Positions 8,160 to 15,495 of a stretch of DNA of 64,000 nt are shown in pieces. Positions within the stretch are counted from its first letter, which is position 1. Each line of letters starts with the position of its first letter. This stretch comes from Xylanimonas allomyrinae. Lineage in GTDB: Bacteria; Actinomycetota; Actinomycetes; Actinomycetales; Cellulomonadaceae. Both the position numbers and the translations under genes were made by a program. The notes under the pieces were generated by a model that worked only from the letters and a program-made list of their open reading frames with translations, searched no databases and had not been told where the DNA came from. The stretch is taken from assembly GCF_004135345.1 (NCBI RefSeq), contig NZ_CP035495.1, positions 3,752,483 through 3,816,482 on the forward strand, given 5' to 3'.

Positions 8160-8957
8160 ATGATCAGGCTCACGCTCGACGGCGACGCCGGTGTCGCCGA
8201 GATCGTCCTCGACGCCCCCAAGCGGCTCAACGCCATCGACGAGACCGGGCTCAGAGAGCTCGCCGACGCGCTGGCGAGGGCACGCCGCGCCCGGGTGCGC
8301 GCCCTGGTGCTGCACGGCGTGGGGCGCGCATTCTGCGCGGGGCGCGACATCGCGGGCGTCGACCCGGCGCTCGACGACCCGCTGCAGTTCCTCGGCGTCC
8401 ACGTGGCCCCCGTGATGCGGAGCCTGGCCGAGTTCCCCGCCCCGACCTACGCCGTCGCGCACGGCGCGTGCCTCGGCGTCGGACTCGGGCTGCTCATCGC
8501 CTCCGACGTGGTGCTCGTCGCCGACGACGCCAAGATCGGCTCCCCGTTCGCCGGCATCGGGGCCACGCTCGACTCGGGCGGGCACGCGCTGTTCTACGAA
8601 CGGCTCGGCGCGCACCGCACGCTCGACCTCGTGTACTCGGGCCGGCTCATGACCGGGGCCGAGGCCGTCGCCGCAGGCCTGTTCTCACGCGTCGTGCCCG
8701 CCGAGGAGGTGCTGGAGGAGGCACGGTCCGCGGCACGCGCCGCCGCGTCCGGCCCCACCCAGGCGTTCGTCGCGAGCAAGCGCCTCGTGGCCGAGCTGCG
8801 TGACCGGCGGATCGGGCTGTGGACGTCGATGGACGCCGAGAACCGCGCGCAGGCCGTGCTGTCCGACACCGACGACTACCACGAGGGGTTCGCGGCGTTC
8901 CAGGCCAAGCGGGCCCCGCAGTTCACCGGCGCGCCCCTGGCGTCCCGAGCCCACTGA
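8160..8957 (+). CDS. Enoyl-CoA hydratase/isomerase, probable PaaG-type ring-epoxide isomerase
   Basis: A 265-residue crotonase-fold protein. The oxyanion-hole loops are FCAGRDIAG and GACLGVGLGL. The position equivalent to the catalytic aspartate of PaaG (LDSGG, D138) keeps Asp, which favours 2-(1,2-epoxy-1,2-dihydrophenyl)acetyl-CoA isomerase over a plain hydratase. The ending GFAAFQAKRAPQFTG is common in paa-linked members. It lies 11 nt after paaE with GGGGGGACGCC as ribosome site, so it belongs to the operon. paaF, paaH and paaJ are not in the window. Confidence 0.8.
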   Translation: MIRLTLDGDAGVAEIVLDAPKRLNAIDETGLRELADALARARRARVRALVLHGVGRAFCAGRDIAGVDPALDDPLQFLGVHVAPVMRSLAEFPAPTYAVAHGACLGVGLGLLIASDVVLVADDAKIGSPFAGIGATLDSGGHALFYERLGAHRTLDLVYSGRLMTGAEAVAAGLFSRVVPAEEVLEEARSAARAAASGPTQAFVASKRLVAELRDRRIGLWTSMDAENRAQAVLSDTDDYHEGFAAFQAKRAPQFTGAPLASRAH

Positions 8958-8991
8958 GGCCGTCGACCCGGCGCGTGGCGCCGTCGCCCTT

Positions 8992-9726
8992 TCACCGCAT
9001 CAGCGCGACGACGCGGGGTGACGGCTCCACGCGCAGCTCGGCGCGCAGGCGGCGGCGGAACGCGTCGAACGTGCGCCTGGCCTCGACGACGCTGCCCTCG
9101 GCCAGGTGCAACGAGATGAGCAGCATCGCCGGCTCCTCGCGCAACGGGTCGAGCTCCGCCGCCGCCTCCGCCGCCGCGATGGCCCACGACGTCTCACCCA
9201 GCCGTGCGAGCTCACGCGTCAGGTGCTCCAGAGCGTGCAGGCGCTGACGCTGCAGGCGCCGGCGCTCCTGCTCGACCCACTCGTCGAACTCGCCCAGCAG
9301 AAGCTCGGGCCCGACGATCGCGTGCAACGCGTCGACCGCGCGCCGCACCGTCAGCCGCGCCCCCGACAGGACGTCGTCACAGTGGGCGCGCACCTCGTGG
9401 ACGTCCACCGCGAGCCCCGGCACCAGCCCCAGCGAGCCCGTGCCGACGACGAACCCGCCCGGCAGCACCTGCTTGAGCGTGCGCAGCGACTGCCGCAGGC
9501 TCGCGCGGGCGCGGTCCTCGGGCACCTCGGGCCACAGCGTCCCGGCGATGTGCCCGCGCGGGCGCGATCCCTGGAGCGCGAGCAACGAGACGAGCAGGCG
9601 CTCGCGGTGCTGGAGCGGGACGGCCGCGCCGCAGCGCTTCACCGTGACGTCCCCGAGCAACGTCACGCGATAGTCACTCCAGGCCGCCTCGCGCCGTGCG
9701 GCGGCGGCTTCCACGGTCATCGCCAT
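8992..9726 (-). CDS. SARP-family transcriptional activator (BTAD domain)
   Basis: A 244-residue SARP-type regulator: an OmpR-like winged helix (about residues 5-85, with LVSLLALQGSRPRGHIAGTLWPE and ARASLRQSLRTLKQVLP) followed by a bacterial transcriptional activation domain of helical repeats (about 95-240, with LRELRVEP-like RAELRVEPSP). No ATPase or TPR extension is present, so it is the small SARP form. The ATG at 9726 (or 9720) was chosen because the longer GTG-started frame consists of a DNA direct repeat upstream. SARPs activate secondary-metabolite genes by binding 11-bp-spaced heptamers, and such an array lies before the divergent peptide genes. Confidence 0.88.
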   Translation of the reverse strand: MAMTVEAAAARREAAWSDYRVTLLGDVTVKRCGAAVPLQHRERLLVSLLALQGSRPRGHIAGTLWPEVPEDRARASLRQSLRTLKQVLPGGFVVGTGSLGLVPGLAVDVHEVRAHCDDVLSGARLTVRRAVDALHAIVGPELLLGEFDEWVEQERRRLQRQRLHALEHLTRELARLGETSWAIAAAEAAAELDPLREEPAMLLISLHLAEGSVVEARRTFDAFRRRLRAELRVEPSPRVVALMR

Positions 9727-9730
9727 GAAT

Positions 9731-9780
9731 CGCACCCCGAGTAGTTCGACTCGCACCCCGAGCACCTCCCGCACCCCGGC
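9731..9780. promoter_or_regulatory. CGCACCCC direct repeats upstream of the SARP gene
   Basis: CGCACCCC occurs at 9731, 9752 and 9770; the first two copies extend to CGCACCCCGAG and lie 21 bp (about two helical turns) apart. They directly precede the SARP start codon and could be an operator for this gene, possibly autoregulatory. The binding protein is unknown. Confidence 0.5.
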
Positions 9781-9896
9781 GCGAAGTGGTCGGCCCTCAT
9801 GGACAAGAGGGGGCGGGAGCGCGTTCGTGACACGGCACGCCGCGGCTCACGAACACCGCCACGGTAAGGCGGCGCTGCGGCGCACGACAGCCCATG

Positions 9897-9983
9897 TCAC
9901 GCGCAGATCACGGTCCGATCACGCCCGCCTCACACGATGGTGACGCACGCACGACGCCCGGGTCACGGGCGCCCGCCTACCGT
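9897..9983 (+). promoter_or_regulatory. SARP box array and -10 of the peptide/protease operon
   Basis: Heptamers start every 11 bp: TCACGCG 9897, TCACGGT 9908, TCACGCC 9919, TCACACG 9930, TGACGCA 9941, CGACGCC 9952 and TCACGGG 9963. The last one ends at 9969, exactly 8 nt before TACCGT (9978-9983), which fits a -10. This geometry, direct heptamers with 11-bp pitch ending 8 bp from the -10, is the known arrangement of SARP-activated promoters. The first start codon follows at 10023. Confidence 0.85.
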
Positions 9984-10022
9984 CGCCTCGTCCCGACACC
10001 GTGGGAGAGGGGGTGACAAGCA

Positions 10023-10229
10023 ATGAACGAGATCACGTTCCTCGAGCTGGAGGGCGAGTCGACCGAGCTGCTTCCCGAACGGGAGACGCTGCTGTGGAAC
10101 ACGAACATCTTCCGCACCAACTACGCCAGTGTCGTCGCGTCGAACTCCTCGCTGGCCCTCAACGCCGCGTCGCTGTTCTCCGCGGCATCCAGCAACGCGC
10201 TGCAGTCCATCACCGTCGCCCAGGGCTGA
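10023..10229 (+). CDS. Short peptide 1 of the SARP locus (ELLPERETL family)
   Basis: A 68-residue product of no family I can name. An acidic N-terminal part ends in ELLPERETL (residues 15-23). The rest is a Ser/Ala/Asn-rich hydrophobic segment, ASNSSLALNAAS and then ALQSITVAQG at the C-terminus. There is no cysteine and no classical signal peptide. A GGAGAGGGGG ribosome site stands about 9 nt before the ATG. It is the first gene after the SARP promoter. Conserved acidic leader plus variable tail suggests a precursor recognised by the PqqD-like domain of the downstream protein (inference). The tail also resembles repeats in the exported protein at 13359. Confidence 0.8.
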   Translation: MNEITFLELEGESTELLPERETLLWNTNIFRTNYASVVASNSSLALNAASLFSAASSNALQSITVAQG

Positions 10230-10362
10230 CCTGCCGGCGCCATGAACGCCCGGTGTCGCCGTGCCGTGGACCCGCGCGGCGCGCAGGGAGCCTCCCACCC
10301 CGAGGGCACGCGAGCCGTGCCTGCGGGCGGCGGCACCGGGCCTGTCCAGGAAGTGAGCTGCC

Positions 10363-10581
10363 ATGCACGACCTCATCTCGGGCGACGAGCTCGCCGCGCA
10401 GAGCGTCGAACTCCTCCCGGAACGCGAGACGTTGTTCCTCTTCCGGGGCTTCTCGCCGGTCAGCGTCAACGTCGCGCCCGTCGTCGCCGTCAACGTGAGC
10501 CTCGCCCTGAACGCCGCGACGATCGGGTCGACGGCCGCCAGCGACATCCTCCAGGGCCTGTCCCTCACCCTCGGGCGCTAG
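10363..10581 (+). CDS. Short peptide 2 of the SARP locus (ELLPERETL family)
   Basis: A 72-residue paralogue of peptide 1, separated from it by 133 nt. ELLPERETL is identical (residues 16-24) at almost the same distance from the start, while the region between is different. The C-terminal part again has NVSLALNAATIGSTAAS and then ILQGLSLTLG. It lacks cysteines and a signal peptide. AGGAAGTGAG lies just upstream of the ATG. Keeping a nine-residue identical block within otherwise diverged peptides argues for a recognition sequence. Function is unknown. Confidence 0.8.
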   Translation: MHDLISGDELAAQSVELLPERETLFLFRGFSPVSVNVAPVVAVNVSLALNAATIGSTAASDILQGLSLTLGR

Positions 10582-10647
10582 CCCGTCAGCGCGACCACCG
10601 GCGCCGGACCGATCTGCGGCGCCGGCGGTCACGCCCCGGAGCAGACC

Positions 10648-13362
10648 ATGACCGCCACGGCCCTCCCGCGTCACGTGCCGCCGCCTGCGCCGCAGCCGGT
10701 GTCGCCGTCCGTGCGCGCCGAGCCCCGCTGGGCGCGGCCCGCCGGGACGGCGCTGCTCGGGCGCGTGTCCGGGTCCGGCCTGGCCAGGCCCGCGTACCTG
10801 GTGCGCCGCCCGGACGGGCAGGTCGTTCAGGTCTCCGAGCTGGTCAACACCGTGCTCGCGCGCCTCGACCCGCGTCGCACCGCCGCCGAGGTCGCCGCGG
10901 CCGTCTCGAGCGCCTACGGGCGCACGCTCACCGCCGACGGCCTCCACCACCTCGTCACCATGAAGCTGCGGCCCGCGGGCCTGGCCGACGACGCCGCGAC
11001 GCAGCGCGCGCCGGGCCCGGCCGCTCCGCGCTCGGCGCCGCTGCTGAGCCTCGCGCTGCGCGGCACGGTCGTCCCCGCGCGCGCGGTGCGCCGTGTCGCC
11101 CGCGTGCTCACCCCCACGTTCCATCCGGCCGTCGTGGCCGCCGTGCTCGCCGCCTGGGTCGCCGTCGTCGTCGCCGTCGTGCTGCGCGCGCAGGTGCTCG
11201 ACGCCGTCGCGACCGTGCTTCGGACACCCGCCGTGCTCGTGGGCGTCTTCGCGCTCATGACGTTCTGCGAGCTGGTCCACGAGCTGGGCCACGCGGTCGC
11301 GTGCTCGTCCTCGGGTGCGACGCCGGGGCGTGTCGGCGTCGGCGTCTACCTGCTCGCGCCCGCGTTCTTCACCAACGTGACGGACTCCTACCGGCTCGGC
11401 CGGGCCGGGCGGCTGCGCACCGACCTGGGCGGCCTGTACTACACCGTGTGGTGCATGCTCGCCGTCGCGATCGCGCAGCTCGCGACCGGCGACCCGGTGC
11501 TGCTCGTCGTGCTCGTGCTCCTGCACGTCGAGGCCGCAGAGCAGCTCCTGCCGGCCGTGCGGCTCGACGGCTACTACGTGCTCGCCGACCTCGCGGGCGT
11601 CCCCGACCTGTTCGGGCGTGTCGCTCCCGTGCTGCGCTCCGTCCTGCCCGGCCGCGCCGTCGACCCTCGCGTGGCCGACATGCTGCCGTGGGCGCGGCGG
11701 GCCGTCACCGCGTGGGTGCTGCTCGTGGTGCCGCTGCTCGCGGGCGGGCTGGTGTGGCTCGCCTGGCACGTGCCGCAGCTCGCGCGCACGCTCGCCGACG
11801 CCGTCGCGCACCAGTGGTCCCTGCTCGACGCCGCACTGGTGGCCCACCAGTGGCCGGGCGTCGCCCTCGGGCTCGTCTCGCTCGCCCTGCTGGCCGTGCC
11901 CGTGGCCGGAGTGGCGGCGTTCGTGGCCCGCATCGTGCAGACGGCCGCCGCCCTCGTGCGCCGCCGGTACGCCCACACCCGGCACGAGGGCCGCGACCGC
12001 GAACGATCCAGGAGGCAGATCATGGACGCGATCACCACCCCGGGCGCCCACACGGGCCCCGGACGAGCCGACGACGACGCAGGCCCGGGTGCTCCGCGCC
12101 CGCCCGCGGCCGTCGCCGACCCGTGGTTCACTCCCGAGCTCCCGAGCTGGTCCTCGGGGTTCGACCTGCTCGCCGCCCTCGGCCGCGAGCCGGCCGTGCC
12201 CGGGCAGAAGCGCGACGCCGCACGTGCGCCCGCGTTCGACGACGCCCGGCACCTCGACGCAGGGCCGGGCGCGGCACCAGCCCCGCCGGCCCGCACCGCT
12301 GGTCTCGCCGTCATCCCAGCGGCCGCTCGGACGACCACTCTCGACGGCGGCCCCGAGGGCGGCCCCGACGGCGGTGCTGCACGCGGCCCCGAGGGCGGCC
12401 CCGGCGACGGCACCCGCCTGAGCGGTCTCACCGCGGCCGACCTGACCGACGCCACCGTGCTGGGCGCCCCGCGCCGGGTCGCCGCGACCGGCTGGCGTCG
12501 CGCCGTGCGCGCCGGCACGCACGGCGCCGTCGCTCTCGGCCCCAGCCGCGCCGAGCTGCGCCACGAGGCCGTGCTCGACCGCGTCCGCACGCCCATCGAC
12601 GGGACCCGCCGCGTGCTCGTCATGAGCCGCAAGGGAGGTGTCGGCAAGACGTCCGTGACCGTCGGGCTCGGCGCGACGTTCGCGAGCCTGCGCGGGGACC
12701 GCGTCGTCGCCGTCGACGCCAACCCCGACGCCGGCAACCTGGCCCGGCGCATCGCGGGGGACTGCGACCGCACCGTCACCGACCTGCTCGCCGACGCCGA
12801 CCGGATCGACAGCTTCTCGACGATGCGCCGCTACACCTCGCAGTGCCCCGAGTCGCGCCTGGAGGTGCTCGCGTCGAACGACGACGCCCGCATCACGCAG
12901 GCGCTCGACCGCGCCGCCTACGAGCGCGTCGTCGGCCTGCTCGACCACTACTACAACCTGGTGCTGCTCGACACCGGCACAGGCATTCTCGACAGCGCCA
13001 ACCAGGGCCTGCTCGCCGAGGCGGACGAGCTCGTGCTGGTGCTGCGCCCCGCGCTCGACGGCGCCCGCGCCGGCGCGCAGACGCTCGACTGGCTCGAGGA
13101 GCACGGTCACGGGAACCTGGTCGGCACTGCCGTGGTCGTCGTCAACGGGGTGGCCGACCCGGCAGACCCGGCCGTCGGCATCGTGCGCGAGCACTTCGAG
13201 CAACGGTGCGCGCACGTGGCGCTCGTCCCGTGGGACAAGACGCTGCTCGCCGGCGGGCGCACCACGCTGGGCGCGCTCGCCCCGCGCACACGTGAGGCGT
13301 TCATGCAGGTCGCGGCCGCACTCGCCGACTCGTTCCACGAGCGCGGGAGGGCCGACCGGTGA
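10648..13362 (+). CDS. PqqD/RRE-like + M50 metalloprotease-like membrane protein in frame with a MinD/ParA-type ATPase
   Basis: One 904-codon frame with three parts. Residues about 36-112 look like a PqqD/RRE winged-helix peptide-binding domain (RPDGQVVQVSELVNTVLARL). Residues about 150-430 are membrane-spanning, with the M50 zinc site H211-E212-x-x-H215 (HELGHAV) and the second motif RLDGYY with D307. After a long Pro/Ala/Gly-rich linker (about 460-620) comes a deviant-Walker ATPase: KGGVGKT at 662-668, then LLDTGTGI. An excellent ribosome site precedes an in-frame ATG at 12022, so the ATPase (446 residues) may also be made alone. No stop separates the parts in any frame. The likely role is binding, cleaving or exporting the two peptides; this is inferred. 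Confidence 0.85.
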   Translation: MTATALPRHVPPPAPQPVSPSVRAEPRWARPAGTALLGRVSGSGLARPAYLVRRPDGQVVQVSELVNTVLARLDPRRTAAEVAAAVSSAYGRTLTADGLHHLVTMKLRPAGLADDAATQRAPGPAAPRSAPLLSLALRGTVVPARAVRRVARVLTPTFHPAVVAAVLAAWVAVVVAVVLRAQVLDAVATVLRTPAVLVGVFALMTFCELVHELGHAVACSSSGATPGRVGVGVYLLAPAFFTNVTDSYRLGRAGRLRTDLGGLYYTVWCMLAVAIAQLATGDPVLLVVLVLLHVEAAEQLLPAVRLDGYYVLADLAGVPDLFGRVAPVLRSVLPGRAVDPRVADMLPWARRAVTAWVLLVVPLLAGGLVWLAWHVPQLARTLADAVAHQWSLLDAALVAHQWPGVALGLVSLALLAVPVAGVAAFVARIVQTAAALVRRRYAHTRHEGRDRERSRRQIMDAITTPGAHTGPGRADDDAGPGAPRPPAAVADPWFTPELPSWSSGFDLLAALGREPAVPGQKRDAARAPAFDDARHLDAGPGAAPAPPARTAGLAVIPAAARTTTLDGGPEGGPDGGAARGPEGGPGDGTRLSGLTAADLTDATVLGAPRRVAATGWRRAVRAGTHGAVALGPSRAELRHEAVLDRVRTPIDGTRRVLVMSRKGGVGKTSVTVGLGATFASLRGDRVVAVDANPDAGNLARRIAGDCDRTVTDLLADADRIDSFSTMRRYTSQCPESRLEVLASNDDARITQALDRAAYERVVGLLDHYYNLVLLDTGTGILDSANQGLLAEADELVLVLRPALDGARAGAQTLDWLEEHGHGNLVGTAVVVVNGVADPADPAVGIVREHFEQRCAHVALVPWDKTLLAGGRTTLGALAPRTREAFMQVAAALADSFHERGRADR
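12010..12024 (+). promoter_or_regulatory. Internal ribosome binding site and ATG for the ATPase part
   Basis: AGGAGG at 12010-12015 stands 6 nt before an in-frame ATG at 12022, right where the membrane domain ends. This is a stronger site than that of the full-length start. It suggests separate production of the MinD-like ATPase, or a fusion of two formerly separate genes. Confidence 0.65.
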
Positions 13363-14456
13363 GGGCCCCCGGTACCGCGACGTCGAGCGTCGCCGTGCTG
13401 GTGGCGTCCGCGCTGCTCGCCGGGGCGGCCTGGCTCCCGCAGGCGCCCTGGTTCCCGCACGCGTCCTGGTCCTGGGGGACGCAGTCCGACGTCGAGCTGG
13501 TCGCGACGGCGCACACCGACGTCGGACGCTCGGCGCTGACCGACGCGCGGGGCCGCACCTTCGCCGTGCGCGACGGCGGTCACGCACGGGCGACGGCGAC
13601 GGCGTCGGCCCTGTGCGACGGGTGCGCCGGCCGGGCGGCGACCGTCGAGGTCGTGTACGTGCCCCGCGGCGGGGCGACGGCCGACAACGTGGCCGCCGCG
13701 TGGGCGTCGGGCGGGTCGGGGACGGCCAGCGCGGTGGCCGTGCAGGTCGTCGTCCAGCGGCCCGGCACGGGCGTGACCGCGAGCAACCGCGCGCTCGCCG
13801 TCTCGGCCGACTGCGCGGGATGCACCGCCGAAGCCGTCGCGGTGCAGGTGGTCGTGCTCACGCGGCTCGACCGGACGGTCTCTGCGCGCACCCGGGCGCT
13901 GCTCGAGAACCTCGCGGACGTGCTCGGCACTCCGGTGCCGGACGGGCCGCACCTGCGCCGGTCGCACCACAGCGGGCCGTGGGCGCGCGGGGCGGCGTTC
14001 CCGGCGCCCGACGGCGCGCGCGGCCGGTCGCCATGGGCCGCGACACTGCTCGCGCCCGCGCCGCTCGCCCGACCGGTGGTGCTGGGCGAGCGGGTGGTGC
14101 TGGGGGCGTCGGTGCCGTCGGGGGAGCAGGAACGGCTGGGGGACCCGGCGTCGTCGGGCTCGCCGCCGCCGACCGCCGCGCCGGACGAGCCGGTCGCCCC
14201 GGCTCCCGCACCGGGGGAGGGTCCCGACGCCGGGGACTCACCGGAGCCTCCGCCGGGCCCAGGGACGCCGGGCCCGTCACCCTCCACGTCGCCCGTCGTC
14301 CCCAGCCCGGCGCCGTCGCCTGCGGTGATGCGGCCCCTGCCCGCGCCCGACGATCCCACGCCGAGCGCGGCCGAGGGGGCGCTCGACGCGGTGCTGGCCC
14401 AGCTCGCGAGGGACTACATGACGGGGGCGGTCACGGTCGACGTCGACGAGGGATGA
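13359..14456 (+). CDS. Exported CxGC-repeat protein of the SARP locus
   Basis: A 365-residue protein starting with GTG that overlaps the preceding stop by 4 nt; GGGAGGG lies upstream. An N-terminal hydrophobic segment (about 10-26) looks like a signal or anchor. Two similar segments follow, with C86-DG-C89 and C152-AG-C155, each leading into alternating Ala/Val strands such as AVAVQVVV. Residues about 220-330 are Pro/Ser/Gly-rich, like a wall-spanning stalk. There is no LPXTG. The stretch ASNRALAVSA followed by AVQVVV resembles the tails of the two short peptides, suggesting the products interact or assemble. No family name is assigned. Confidence 0.75.
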   Translation: MRAPGTATSSVAVLVASALLAGAAWLPQAPWFPHASWSWGTQSDVELVATAHTDVGRSALTDARGRTFAVRDGGHARATATASALCDGCAGRAATVEVVYVPRGGATADNVAAAWASGGSGTASAVAVQVVVQRPGTGVTASNRALAVSADCAGCTAEAVAVQVVVLTRLDRTVSARTRALLENLADVLGTPVPDGPHLRRSHHSGPWARGAAFPAPDGARGRSPWAATLLAPAPLARPVVLGERVVLGASVPSGEQERLGDPASSGSPPPTAAPDEPVAPAPAPGEGPDAGDSPEPPPGPGTPGPSPSTSPVVPSPAPSPAVMRPLPAPDDPTPSAAEGALDAVLAQLARDYMTGAVTVDVDEG

Positions 14457-14499
14457 CACGTGGCCGCTGGTCGCGGTCGCTCGCGGCCCCCGCACACGA

Positions 14500-14539
14500 C
14501 GAAGCACCCGCCCGGGCCACGGCCCGAGCGGGTGCTTCG
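14500..14539. terminator. Strong hairpin between converging genes
   Basis: CGAAGCACCCGC (14500-14511) pairs perfectly with GCGGGTGCTTCG (14528-14539), and the interior CGGGCC/GGCCCG extends the stem. It lies between the stop at 14456 and the reverse-strand permease stop at 14572 and probably ends both transcripts. Confidence 0.75.
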
Positions 14540-14571
14540 TGTGTGCCGCGCAGGCGGCAGGTCGGGGCCGG

Positions 14572-15494
14572 TCAGCCCTTCACTGCCCCCGAGAGGCCGT
14601 TGACGATGTGCTTCTCCATGGTGAGGAAGAAGATCAGCGCCGGGATCATGGCGAGCGAGGTGAACGCCATGATCATCGTCGTCGAGGACGAGAACTGGGT
14701 CTGGAACGCCTGGACACCAAGGGGAGTGTGACAGACGCGTTCATCCCGAAGATGTTGACGTTGGCGCCACCGACGCGCAGCACGAACAGCGGGAGCATGT
14801 ACGCGTTCCACGAACCGACGAACGCGAGCACGCCCACCGTGACCATGCCCGGCTTCGCGAGCGGGAGCAGGATGCGGAAGAAGAAGCCGGTGCGCGTCGT
14901 CCCGTCGAGGGCCGCGGCCTCCTCCAGCTCCTTGGGGATGGCCTTGATGAACGGGGTGAGGATGACCACCGTCGTCGGCAGCGCGAACGCCACCTGCGGG
15001 ATGATCACACCCGCCCAGGTCCCGATGAGGCCGACGCTCTGCAGGATCATCCAGGTCGGCAGGATGGCGATGGTCGCCGGGAACATGAGGCCGGCGGCGA
15101 AGATGCTGAACAGCACCGGGCCACCCTTCATGTTGAACCGGGCGATCGCGTAGGCGACCGAGACGCCCAGGACGACGACGAGCGCCGTCGTGATGAGGGC
15201 GATCGACACCGACGCGATGACCTGGCCGAAGAACATCGGGCCGAACCGCGTCGTCGGGTCGAGGATCTGGCCGTAGTTCGACCAGACCCACGGGTCGGGC
15301 AGGCCGCCCGGGTTCAGCAGGAGCTGCGGGTTGGTCCGGAAGCCGCCGAGGACGACGAACAGGACGGGCCCGATCGACAGCGCGAGCGCCACGAGGGCGA
15401 CGAGGTAGACCCACGGCTGGCTCCAGGAGAACACCCGCTTGTGGCGGATCTCCGGTGTCGCCTCGGAGGTGCGGTCAAGAGTCACAGCGGCCAC
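14572..15494 (-). CDS. Carbohydrate ABC transporter permease (MalG type), frameshifted near its 3' end
   Basis: An inner-membrane permease of a CUT1-type sugar importer, six transmembrane segments expected. The EAA loop is ELEEAAALDGTTRTGFFFRILLPLAKPG. The start is GTG with GGAAAGGAGT upstream, one nucleotide after the stop of the partner permease. The reading frame breaks at 14721-14724 (GGGG on the plus strand): after NASVTLP the expected LGVQAFQTQFSS and the C-terminus ending NGLSGAVKG lie in another frame. Restoring one base gives a normal 307-residue protein. This matches other single-base losses in the window, so a consensus error is likelier than a dead gene. Confidence 0.85.
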
Positions 15495-15495
15495 G

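Noticed and set aside
10210..13587. A 1125-codon reverse-strand frame opposite the M50/ATPase gene
   Set aside because: Low-complexity Arg/Gly/His sequence typical of antisense to GC-rich genes; the forward frame carries HELGH and KGGVGKT.
8992..14456. Daptide-type RiPP cluster
   Set aside because: An M50-type protease and short peptides are shared features, but the aminotransferase, oxidative decarboxylase and methyltransferase that define that class are absent, and the peptides do not look like its precursors.
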